Assembly (NCBI GenBank): GCA_002439805.1
Contig: DJPQ01000028.1
Location: 1-38,283 of the forward strand
DNA length: 38,283 nucleotides
Source of the DNA: Bacteroidales bacterium UBA6408
GTDB taxonomy: Bacteria > Bacteroidota > Bacteroidia > Bacteroidales > UBA932
Direction: 5' to 3'
Part shown: piece after piece, positions 1 through 7,107 of the stretch
Position numbering within the stretch: the stretch's first letter is position 1
How the letters are laid out: each line of letters begins with the position of its first letter
The notes under the pieces: model-generated
Databases searched by the model: none
The model's input: the letters and a program-made list of their open reading frames with translations, nothing else
What the model was told of the DNA's origin: nothing
Made by a program: the position numbers and the translations under genes

Positions 1-360
1 AGTACTAATGCTCAAGGTAAGTTGGAATCACCATTTCTATCCAAGGGATGTAAAAAGTTACAGATTCAGTATGGGTACCACACGCTTCCTAAATCTATGC
101 AGAAAGGCATATCTATTAATGTAATAGTTGCGAACAAAACTGGAGCTGAATTATATAATGGCAACATCACTGTCGATTATGGTGACGGAACCACATTTGC
201 TGATTTAAGAAATAAGAAGCAGACTTGGGAAACAAATGATCTTAACATTGATGGTGATTTTAAGATAACTATCAAGAATAATTCTCCATCAAACAAAACC
301 TCTCAGGCTTATGATCTATTTGATATTTTATCAATATCTTGGATTTCTTGCTCGAACTAG
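1..360 (+). CDS. 3' end of a secreted beta-sandwich protein (partial)
   Basis: The frame is open to the left edge of the window, so the true start lies outside; a TTG at 22 is only an internal codon. The visible ~119 residues read as a beta-sandwich module (SPFLSKGCKKLQIQYGY..., a DYGDG turn, ...GDFKITIKNNSPSN..., closing DILSISWISCSN). From memory this resembles C-terminal modules of Bacteroides secreted proteins such as choice-of-anchor or endonuclease-associated domains; the family is inferred, not proven. Base composition is clearly more AT-rich than the glycan genes further right, which suggests an accessory or transferred gene. It ends at TAG and is followed by a strong hairpin at 416-457. 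Confidence 0.6.
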   Translation, partial: STNAQGKLESPFLSKGCKKLQIQYGYHTLPKSMQKGISINVIVANKTGAELYNGNITVDYGDGTTFADLRNKKQTWETNDLNIDGDFKITIKNNSPSNKTSQAYDLFDILSISWISCSN

Positions 361-415
361 TTAAAAAATATATTGTCTAGTAAGCTTTTCCCTATAGGAA
401 ACACTCAACATCCAA

Positions 416-457
416 CGGACCACCGGACGGCGCCCAACCCCGCCGTCCGGTGGTCCG
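416..457. terminator. 17-bp perfect hairpin, probable bidirectional terminator
   Basis: Arms 416-432 and 441-457 are perfect reverse complements (GC-rich, containing ACCACCGGACGGCG) with an 8-nt loop CCCAACCC. A T-run lies only at 471-475, about 13 nt past the stem, so it is not a textbook intrinsic terminator. It separates the AT-rich partial gene from the ATPase pair and could also be a repeat-type hairpin. Confidence 0.55.
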
Positions 458-533
458 GTTCGTACATAAGTTTTTGGATTCCCGCTAATTGCAATTGGTT
501 AGCTACTACCATAAAACACGTGTAAGAACTTTA

Positions 534-576
534 TTAGTAAAAAAATTGTTACTAACAAAATTATTACATATATTTG
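534..576 (+). promoter_or_regulatory. Promoter of the first ATPase gene with overlapping inverted repeat
   Basis: A -7 box TATATTTG lies at 569-576 and a TTG at 546-548, separated by 20 nt, matching the Bacteroides TTTG-N19-21-TAnnTTTG pattern. An inverted repeat TTAGTAA (534-540) / TTACTAA (549-555) straddles the -33 element, as an operator would. The ATG follows at 597. Confidence 0.65.
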
Positions 577-596
577 TACCCATAAATTAATGAATT

Positions 597-1727
597 ATGA
601 CAGAGAAACCTTTTACTTTCGGAGTTGCGACGGCTGGTGAGAACTTTACAGACAGGGAGCAGGAGACAGCGCGGCTTCTTGCCAATTTCCGCTATGGGGT
701 AAATACCATTTTGATTTCGCCGCGCCGTTGGGGAAAGACATCACTGGTCAAGAAAGTCTGCGGCCTTGCGGAGTCGGACAAACTGAGGGTCGTCTTTATG
801 GACATATTTTCCTGCCGCACGGAAAAGGACTTTTATGATATGTTCGCGGAAACCGTGTTGAAACAGACCGCATCCAAATGGGAGGAGTGGGTCGAGAACG
901 CCAAGGTCTTTCTGTCGCGTATCAGCCCGAAGATTTCAATGGGACCCGACCCGATGACGGATTTCTCGATTTCGTTTGAACTTAACGACAAGAGAGAAGA
1001 CGTCACGGAAATCCTGAGTCTCCCGGAGAAAATAGCTCAAAAAAAGGGCATAAGCATAGTCGTCTGCATTGACGAGTTCCAGCAGATAGCGGACTTTGCC
1101 GACTCCAAGACTTTTCAGAAAAGGCTCAGGACGGTATGGCAGCATCAGCAGTCGGTTTCATATTGCCTGTTCGGAAGCAAGAAACACCTTATGAATGAAT
1201 TGTTTGAGAAGAGAAGTTTCCCGTTCTATAAATTCGGGGATTCGATATATCTGAAGAAAATACCGACATCAATATGGCTTGACTACATCATCGGACGGTT
1301 CGCATCGACAGGAAAGGAGATATCACGCGAACTTTCGGAAAAGATATGTCTCACGGTCGATAATCATTCGTCGTATGTGCAGCAGCTGGCATGGCTTACG
1401 TGGATTCATACTGACCGCACCGCGACGGAAAGCGACTTTGAGGAGGCACGTCAGGACATGATAGACCAGAATACTCCGCTGTTCGAGAAGCAGACGGAGA
1501 ATCTTACCGCATACCAGATGAATTTCCTCCGTGCGATTGTTTCCGGAGTTCACAGCGAGTTCTCGACCAAGGATGTCATTATGAAGTATGACCTGGGCTC
1601 ATCCGCAAATGTCAGCGCCGTGCGGCGTTCGCTCGTCAAGAAGGAACTGATAGATGTCGAAGACCATAAGGTAATCATTCCCGACCCGGTTCTGGAGATA
1701 TGGCTTCGCCGGGAGTTTGTACGGTAA
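597..1727 (+). CDS. ATPase_2-type AAA ATPase with C-terminal winged helix
   Basis: This 376-residue protein belongs to the archaeal-ATPase-like group (ATPase_2) that is common in many copies in Bacteroidota. The P-loop is SPRRWGKTS at residues 41-49, with Ser in place of the usual first Gly, and Walker B is IVVCIDEFQ around D159-E160. The last ~80 residues (AIVSGVHSEFSTKDVIMKYDLGSSANVSAVRRSLVKK... in the gene) look like a winged helix-turn-helix. No membrane segment is seen. It is paralogous to the gene at 13310-14449 (both begin with FxFG..AT.ENFTDRE). It converges on the next ATPase gene with a 34-bp gap. The cellular role of this family is not established; NTP-driven regulation or defence has been proposed. 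Family call is firm, function unknown. Confidence 0.85.
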   Translation: MTEKPFTFGVATAGENFTDREQETARLLANFRYGVNTILISPRRWGKTSLVKKVCGLAESDKLRVVFMDIFSCRTEKDFYDMFAETVLKQTASKWEEWVENAKVFLSRISPKISMGPDPMTDFSISFELNDKREDVTEILSLPEKIAQKKGISIVVCIDEFQQIADFADSKTFQKRLRTVWQHQQSVSYCLFGSKKHLMNELFEKRSFPFYKFGDSIYLKKIPTSIWLDYIIGRFASTGKEISRELSEKICLTVDNHSSYVQQLAWLTWIHTDRTATESDFEEARQDMIDQNTPLFEKQTENLTAYQMNFLRAIVSGVHSEFSTKDVIMKYDLGSSANVSAVRRSLVKKELIDVEDHKVIIPDPVLEIWLRREFVR

Positions 1728-1761
1728 GATACCCGTCAGTTCCTCGGGCGAGGCTGTGTTC

Positions 1762-2940
1762 TCAATAGAGAAACCCGAACATCCAGATTGGAACCGAATT
1801 GCCGAAAGCATACTCCAGATTGTCCTTGACGAGGTAGCCTGTCTTGGCATCCCTTATCTGAGCTCCGTTTTTGTTCCGGCCTCCCACCTCGAAAGTGATT
1901 CCGCCAATCTCAAAATCTGAGATTTTGGAAGAGGTAGGGCTATACGCCTGCTTCGTCCAGGCAAGAAAGTTTGTCTCACGCATATTCCCGTCATCGATTA
2001 CGCCGTCTTCCGACAGCGAATATGCGATGTTGCTGTTTCCCAGATACAGCTTTTCAGGCTTCGCCAACAAGTTGTCGCTATGCCCCGGCTCACGGAGCGC
2101 GTTGAACATGCCCGTCGCCTCAAGATAGCTGATGTAGTCGGGGACAGAGTTCCTGCTAATCCCGAGATCCCGGCCAAGCGTGTCATTGCTCGGTTTGAAC
2201 GGGACGCTCTTGGATAGGACATACATCAGTTTCTTGAGCTTTGTCGCCGACGTGACCGTCATGTCCGCATAATCCGGAATGTCGTCCTCCACAGTGGCGA
2301 GAATAGCATTCTGAAGCCGGATTTCGGCATCTCCTTCCTGAAAAAACGGATAAAAGCCATAACGGCAGTATTCTTTATAATATTTAAGGGGACGATGTTC
2401 TCCATACGGAAAATCAACTCTACCTTTCAGCACCTCTTCGAGGGTGGAGGCTTTCAGGTTCCATCCGTTGCGGATATTCAGATATTCCCGGAACGAAAGC
2501 CCGGGCATTTCGTAAGGAACGCTGCGCCGGCTGAGGTCTGCCTTGTTTCCTTTCTTGAGCGCAAGCAGACTGCTGCCCGAATACACGACCTGCAGAGTCG
2601 GGTAGTCGTCGTATATGTTCTTTACTTCCGTCGACCAGCCTTTGTATTTATGTATCTCATCGATATACAGGCGTTTCCCTCCTTGCAAATAAAAGGCTCC
2701 GGCAAGTTCGTAAAGAGTATGCCCGGCAAAATACATATTGTCCGCCGTCACATAGAGCGTGTCGTCAGGGTTGTCATATCTTTTGATATGCTGCAGAATC
2801 ATCGTGGACTTGCCTACGCCTTTCTGCCCCATGATGCAGATGAGCCGGCTGTTCCAATTGATTCGTTCGTGGAAACTGCGGAAATAGCCCATCGGGACAA
2901 GCGAGAGCTTTATGCGGAATGTATTGTGCAAACCTTCCAT
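1762..2940 (-). CDS. AAA_14/DUF4143 ATPase
   Basis: I place the start at 2940 (MEGLHNTFRI), giving 392 residues; an upstream in-frame ATG at 3009 would run through the promoter. Walker A is GQKGVGKST at residues 38-46, Walker B LYIDEIHKY around D94-E95. A sensor-like VVYSGSSLLAL and the R-rich GLSFREYL segment follow, typical of AAA_14, and the C-terminal part holds the DUF4143 nuclease-like fold (GGRNKNGAQIRDAK...). The family is frequent and patchy in Bacteroidota and its role is unknown. The promoter region carries two palindromes. The first 167 bp overlap, on the same strand but in another frame, the over-long 3' end of the GH28 gene. Confidence 0.85.
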   Translation of the reverse strand: MEGLHNTFRIKLSLVPMGYFRSFHERINWNSRLICIMGQKGVGKSTMILQHIKRYDNPDDTLYVTADNMYFAGHTLYELAGAFYLQGGKRLYIDEIHKYKGWSTEVKNIYDDYPTLQVVYSGSSLLALKKGNKADLSRRSVPYEMPGLSFREYLNIRNGWNLKASTLEEVLKGRVDFPYGEHRPLKYYKEYCRYGFYPFFQEGDAEIRLQNAILATVEDDIPDYADMTVTSATKLKKLMYVLSKSVPFKPSNDTLGRDLGISRNSVPDYISYLEATGMFNALREPGHSDNLLAKPEKLYLGNSNIAYSLSEDGVIDDGNMRETNFLAWTKQAYSPTSSKISDFEIGGITFEVGGRNKNGAQIRDAKTGYLVKDNLEYAFGNSVPIWMFGFLY

Positions 2941-4366
2941 AGCCGTGATAATTTTTGCAAATATAGCACATTGCACAAAAAAATGTGCAACATTCAGCAA
3001 AAACCGCACATTTTTTTGTGCGCATATTGGTAGATTTCAACAGAAAGAAATCGGGTGAACTTGATTTTGCCGGCTCGTTCCGGACGACGGCCTCCCGGGT
3101 ATCGGCGGATGTGACGGTGAAGTCCGTGTCTTCGAGGTCGAGCGAGCCGACGTTGCGGAAATATGCGCCGTAGGAAGGGAAGTCGGGCCATTGGCTGAAA
3201 GGGAGCGCGGAGATTCTTTTTCCGAGACCCGGTTCGGGATTTCCGTCGAAGGAGAATGAGGAGCCGATTATGCGGACGCGGTCGGTCGTCGCGCTTTCCC
3301 AGCTCTTGACCGAGAGCGCCATGCGGCAGGCCGTGGCGCGGCAGCCCTCGATGGTGATGTCCTTGCAGTGGTGCCCGTCCTTCAGCGTGACGCAGAACGG
3401 GGAGAGCACGCTGTCGAAGCTGCAGTCCTCGACGCGGATGTCCGAGAGGACTCCCGGAGCCTCGCCCCAGCCGCCCGGTTCGAGAAATATGGCGTTGAGC
3501 ATATCGCAGCGCGCGCCCCTTGTGACATGAGGGTATTTCCCCGGTCCGAAGAAGCGGCAGTCGCAGATGTGCAGTCCTTCCGAAGGCATGATCATTCGCA
3601 GGCCGTTGCAGGAGGAATTGAGCGAGCAGTCGGATATGTCCATATTCTTCCAATATCCCCCGGCGACGCAGTCGTCCCCCGTCTCGAAGCGGCAGTCGTC
3701 AATCCGGATGTCCTTTCCTCCGCGGATGTGGATTCCGTCCCAGCCTCCCGTAATCGTGAGGTCGTCGAAACGACAGTTCCTTATCTCATAGCACAGTACC
3801 GCATAGTTCGAGGCATTCCTGATTTTCAAGTCCGACATACGGAAGTTTCCTGATTCCGCGACAATCACGGTGTGCGGCCCGCGCATTCCCTCCTCTCCCT
3901 CGGGATTCCTCAGGTTGCCTCCGTCAATCGTGCCCGGCCCCTTTATGGACGCCCCGTCGGCGTTCCGCGCGATTATCAGCGCCTTTGTCCAGACCGTGTC
4001 CGAGACGCAGTTCTGATTTCCCGTCCCGACTCCGGTGTCGTAGCGCGACATATCCCTGTCCGTCTCGTAGTGTCCGTAGGCGCACAGCTCCGGGCTCGCG
4101 ACGAGTTCCGCCCCCTTTGCAAGTTTCAGCGTCACGCCGCCCTTTAGATAGACCGTTCCGCTCACAAATCGCCCCGCCGGCACCACGACCGTCCCTCCGC
4201 CTTTCCCGCAGCATTCCGCGACAGCAGCATTGATTGCCCCCGCGTTGTCCGTCACTCCGTCCGCCACGGCTCCGAAGTCCGTGATGTTCAAGACATTCCG
4301 CTCGCTCGTGCATCCCAAGAACATAGGCACGCAGCACCACAGCAAAATCACAGTCCTCTTAATCAT
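2774..4366 (-). CDS. GH28-like right-handed beta-helix lipoprotein with abnormal 3' end
   Basis: Start chosen at 4366 (MIKRTVILLW...FLGC, lipobox Cys19); an ATG at 4372 is equally usable. Residues 27-90 show the classic GH28 N-terminus (NITDFGAVADGVTDNAGAI..., GGGTVVVPAGRF), and coils run to about residue 430. The GH28 acids look kept in part: GWDGIHI (D210) and TGDD (D231-D232), but the usual GHG motif is replaced by SCNGLRM. GH28 enzymes hydrolyse polygalacturonan or rhamnogalacturonan; the true substrate here is unknown. After ADTREAVV (about 428, near position 3080) no stop occurs and the frame runs ~100 residues through the ATPase promoter and into its coding region. That tail looks like non-coding read-through, so the natural C-terminus was probably lost. 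Confidence 0.75.
   Translation of the reverse strand: MIKRTVILLWCCVPMFLGCTSERNVLNITDFGAVADGVTDNAGAINAAVAECCGKGGGTVVVPAGRFVSGTVYLKGGVTLKLAKGAELVASPELCAYGHYETDRDMSRYDTGVGTGNQNCVSDTVWTKALIIARNADGASIKGPGTIDGGNLRNPEGEEGMRGPHTVIVAESGNFRMSDLKIRNASNYAVLCYEIRNCRFDDLTITGGWDGIHIRGGKDIRIDDCRFETGDDCVAGGYWKNMDISDCSLNSSCNGLRMIMPSEGLHICDCRFFGPGKYPHVTRGARCDMLNAIFLEPGGWGEAPGVLSDIRVEDCSFDSVLSPFCVTLKDGHHCKDITIEGCRATACRMALSVKSWESATTDRVRIIGSSFSFDGNPEPGLGKRISALPFSQWPDFPSYGAYFRNVGSLDLEDTDFTVTSADTREAVVRNEPAKSSSPDFFLLKSTNMRTKKCAVFAECCTFFCAMCYICKNYHGYGRFAQYIPHKALACPDGLFPQFPRTNQLEQPAHLHHGAERRRQVHDDSAAYQKI
2958..2990 (-). promoter_or_regulatory. Promoter and palindromic operator of the DUF4143 ATPase
   Basis: On the minus strand TATATTTG (plus-strand 2958-2965) forms a -7 box. 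A TTG at 2988-2990 sits 22 nt upstream as a loose -33 match. The palindrome TTGCACA-A6-TGTGCAA (2971-2990) covers the spacer and -33 region, where a repressor would block polymerase. Confidence 0.55.
3005..3022. repeat. Second palindrome of the ATPase promoter pair
   Basis: CGCACA-T6-TGTGCG repeats the core of the palindrome at 2971-2990; centres are 33 bp apart, about three helical turns. The loop is T6 here and A6 in the first copy. Confidence 0.6.
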
Positions 4367-4385
4367 AGTCATTTGTATTTTGCCA

Positions 4386-4393
4386 CAAAAGTA
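4386..4393 (-). promoter_or_regulatory. -7 box for the GH28-like gene
   Basis: The minus strand reads TACTTTTG, matching TAnnTTTG, about 20 bp upstream of the start. No convincing -33 element is seen. Confidence 0.4.
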
Positions 4394-4583
4394 AGAAACT
4401 GTTTGAATTTTCTCGCATTTATTTTCATGTGTTCGTCCTTTTTGTGCCTTTTGGACCATATTATGACGTGTATGACTGATGCGGAAATATAGTTCAAAAC
4501 TATGTAAAAAACGGCGCTTCAGTCGTCTTATATATGCACGCACGCGGGGTTGCGCTGCGGACGATGACGATAACCACAGAAAA

Positions 4584-5963
4584 ATGGACACGAATAAAAG
4601 TAAATCCCGGAAAATATCACCCATAAGATGGGTGCCCACCCTCTACTTCGCCATGGGGCTGCCATTCGTGGTCCTGAACATGGTCTCGGCCGTGATGTTC
4701 AAGGACCTGGGCGTGTCTGACGCGAAAATCGCCTTCTGGACATCACTGATCATGTGGCCGTGGACCATCAAGTTTCTCTGGAGCCCGGTGCTGGAACTCT
4801 ACCGGACACGGAAGTTCTTCGTCGTGCTGACGCAGCTCGTCTCCGGAACGCTCTTCGGGCTCGTCGCCCTCGCGCTCAACCTGCCGTCGTTCTTCGCCGT
4901 CAGCATCGCCCTGCTCGCCGTCGTGGCGTTCAGCGGCGCGACTCACGACATCGTGGCCGACGGAACATATATGTCCGAACTGAACAAGGAGGAACAGGCC
5001 CGCTGGATAGGCTGGCAGGGGGCGTTCTACAATATCGCGAAACTTGCGGCTACCGGAGGGCTGGTCTGGCTTGCGGGCTGGATAGGCGACAGAACCGGCT
5101 CCGTGGTGATGTCCTGGACCGTTGTCTTTGCCATTCTCGGAGCGCTCATGCTCGGGCTCGGCCTCTACCACTGGAGGGTGCTGCCGTGCTCGCGGGCCTC
5201 GGGCACAGGGAATGCCGGCCCCGACGATGCGGAGGCTGATAAGAGTGCGGCGAAAGCCTCGGGCAGTTGCGGAGCGGCCACCGGAAAAGCCGTTGCCGGG
5301 GCAAGAAGTTTCTGGAACGGCTTGGGCGAGGTGTTCGCGGATTTCTTCAGGAAAAGGCACATCTGGTACTACATAGCCTTCATCATAGTCTATCGCCTCG
5401 GCGAGGGCTTCGTGATGAAGATTGTCCCGCTTTTCCTCAAGACTGACACGGCTGCGGGAGGGCTCGGACTGAGCAATCAGCAGATAGGGATTTACTACGG
5501 CACCTTCGGGGCGGCCGCCTTCGTGCTCGGCTCGCTGCTCGCAGGCTACTACATAGCCTCACGCGGACTCCGCCGCACGCTATTTTCGCTCTGCTGCGTG
5601 TTCAACATCCCCTTTGTCGTCTATGCCCTGCTGGCGTGGTTCCAGCCAAACTCCATGTGGCTTGTCGGCGGCGGAATCGCGCTCGAATACTTCGGCTACG
5701 GATTCGGATTCGTGGGGCTCACGCTGTTCATGATGCAGCAGGTGGCTCCGGGGCGGCATCAGACAGCACATTATGCCATTGCCTCAGGAATCATGAACCT
5801 GTCGGTGATGCTTACCGGCTCCGTATCCGGCTTCCTCAGCGACGCGCTCGGCTACAAGTTTTTCTTTGTCGCCGTCATGGTCGCCACCGTCCCTGCGTTC
5901 ATAATGACGAAGATGGTTCCGTTCACTCATCCCGACGGCAAGGAGAACGGCGGTTCAAATTGA
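4584..5963 (+). CDS. MFS transporter, AmpG-like, probable Man-GlcNAc importer
   Basis: Start placed at 4584 (MDTNKSKSRKISPIRW), 459 residues; the open frame upstream to 4479 is basic and unlike a membrane protein. About 12 hydrophobic segments follow. The N-terminal part (WVPTLYFAMGLPF..., a KFLWSPVLELYRTRK loop) resembles AmpG/MFS permeases. A charged, Ala-rich loop of about 60 residues (SRASGTGNAGPDDAEADKS... in the gene) separates the two halves. In B. thetaiotaomicron an MFS carrier sits beside the N-glycan GH130 phosphorylase gene; by that analogy this carrier would bring the disaccharide into the cytoplasm. It precedes GH130 and GH92 on the same strand with a 127-bp gap holding a repeat. 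Confidence 0.85.
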   Translation: MDTNKSKSRKISPIRWVPTLYFAMGLPFVVLNMVSAVMFKDLGVSDAKIAFWTSLIMWPWTIKFLWSPVLELYRTRKFFVVLTQLVSGTLFGLVALALNLPSFFAVSIALLAVVAFSGATHDIVADGTYMSELNKEEQARWIGWQGAFYNIAKLAATGGLVWLAGWIGDRTGSVVMSWTVVFAILGALMLGLGLYHWRVLPCSRASGTGNAGPDDAEADKSAAKASGSCGAATGKAVAGARSFWNGLGEVFADFFRKRHIWYYIAFIIVYRLGEGFVMKIVPLFLKTDTAAGGLGLSNQQIGIYYGTFGAAAFVLGSLLAGYYIASRGLRRTLFSLCCVFNIPFVVYALLAWFQPNSMWLVGGGIALEYFGYGFGFVGLTLFMMQQVAPGRHQTAHYAIASGIMNLSVMLTGSVSGFLSDALGYKFFFVAVMVATVPAFIMTKMVPFTHPDGKENGGSN

Positions 5964-5992
5964 GACTTGCCCGCCATTTCATAGGGCGGCTC

Positions 5993-6048
5993 ATGTCATT
6001 TCGAACAAAGTGAGAAATCTTTATAGCAGGAAAGGTCTTTATAAAGAC
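5993..6048. repeat. REP-like repeat copy and palindrome
   Basis: The stretch TCATTTCGAACAAAGTGAGAAATCTTT around 5997-6022 is a diverged copy of the repeat near 32902-32928 (key words TCATTTCGA and GAGAAATCTTT). It is followed by a perfect 14-bp palindrome GTCTTTATAAAGAC at 6035-6048. It lies between the MFS and GH130 genes and may cut or stabilise the transcript. Confidence 0.5.
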
Positions 6049-6090
6049 AGGAGCAACTATCACAGAAGTAACTGAACAAAACATAAATAT

Positions 6091-7104
6091 ATGGAATCCA
6101 AGAAAATAAGAATAGCGGGAGAACCACTCCCGGACATCCCCTGGCAGGACAGACCCGAGGGGTGCAGGCAGGTGATGTGGCGCTGCGACAGAAATCCCAT
6201 CATCGGCCGCCACGAGCTGAGCACCTCGAACTCCATCTTTAACTCGGCCGTAGTGCCCTTCAAAAAGGACGGCTACAATTTCGCCGGAGTATTCCGCTGC
6301 GACGACACCAACCGCCGTATGAGGCTTCATGCCGGTTTTTCCGTCGATGGCTTCAAATGGGACATCCGTGAGGAGGACGTGAATTTCAGCGGAGCCGACC
6401 CGGAGGTAGCGGAATTGGTCTATGGCTACGACCCGAGAGTCTGCCGGATAGGGGACAGGTACTATGTCACATGGTGCAACGGCTACCATGGCCCGACAAT
6501 CGGCGTGGCGTGGACGACCGACTTCGAGACCTTCCACCAGATGGAAAACGCCTTCCTTCCCTACAACCGCAACGGGGTGATGTTCCCGCGTAAGATTCAT
6601 GGACATTTCGCCATGCTTTCCCGCCCGAGCGACACCGGCCACACGGCTTTCGGGGACATCTTTTACTCGGAGTCTCCCGACCTCGAATTTTGGGGCCGGC
6701 ACCGTCATGTGATGGCCCCTGCCCCGTTCGAGCAGAGCGCCTGGCAGTGCATGAAAATCGGCGCCGGCCCGATTCCGATTGAGACTTCCGAAGGCTGGCT
6801 GCTCATCTACCACGGAGTCCTGCGCTCCTGCAACGGCTATGTCTATGCCTTCGGCTCAGCCCTGCTCGACCTTGAGCGGCCGTGGAAGGTCATCGCCCGC
6901 AGCGGTCCCTACCTCATCTCCCCGCAGGAGCCCTACGAATGCATGGGCGACGTCCCGAACGTGACTTTCCCATGCGCCGCGCTGCATGACAGCGGGACAG
7001 GAAAAATCGCCGTCTATTACGGATGTGCCGACTCCGTGACGGGACTCGCCTTCGGTTATATCGACGAAATCATCGAATTCACCAAGAACAACTCAATCAT
7101 ATAG
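6091..7104 (+). CDS. GH130 phosphorylase, likely beta-1,4-mannosyl-GlcNAc phosphorylase
   Basis: This 337-residue protein has no signal peptide and so should be cytoplasmic. It shows GH130 landmarks: a FNSAVVPF start of the five-bladed propeller, the proton-donor Asp in YGYDPRVCRI (D114), CMKIGAGPIPIETSEGWLLIYHG with K222 and H241, and YYGCADS near the end. The Lys and His are positions expected to hold phosphate in GH130 phosphorylases. The length fits the group that cleaves Man-beta-1,4-GlcNAc with phosphate, giving alpha-mannose-1-phosphate and GlcNAc (B. thetaiotaomicron BT1033 and the metagenomic UhgbMP). The substrate is inferred from similarity to that group and from the MFS and GH92 neighbours. 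It is followed after 3 bp by GH92. Confidence 0.85.
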   Translation: MESKKIRIAGEPLPDIPWQDRPEGCRQVMWRCDRNPIIGRHELSTSNSIFNSAVVPFKKDGYNFAGVFRCDDTNRRMRLHAGFSVDGFKWDIREEDVNFSGADPEVAELVYGYDPRVCRIGDRYYVTWCNGYHGPTIGVAWTTDFETFHQMENAFLPYNRNGVMFPRKIHGHFAMLSRPSDTGHTAFGDIFYSESPDLEFWGRHRHVMAPAPFEQSAWQCMKIGAGPIPIETSEGWLLIYHGVLRSCNGYVYAFGSALLDLERPWKVIARSGPYLISPQEPYECMGDVPNVTFPCAALHDSGTGKIAVYYGCADSVTGLAFGYIDEIIEFTKNNSII

Positions 7105-7107
7105 GCA

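Noticed and set aside
597..1727. Inactive ATPase because the first P-loop Gly is Ser
   Set aside because: The paralogue at 13310 has the same SPRRWGK(T/S)S, and Walker B is intact, so this is a subfamily trait.
1..3022. Insertion sequence or transposon
   Set aside because: No transposase, terminal inverted repeats or target duplication could be found.
4479..4583. N-terminal extension of the MFS transporter
   Set aside because: The 35 extra residues are basic and Asp-rich, unlike an MFS start; Met at 4584 directly precedes the first helix.
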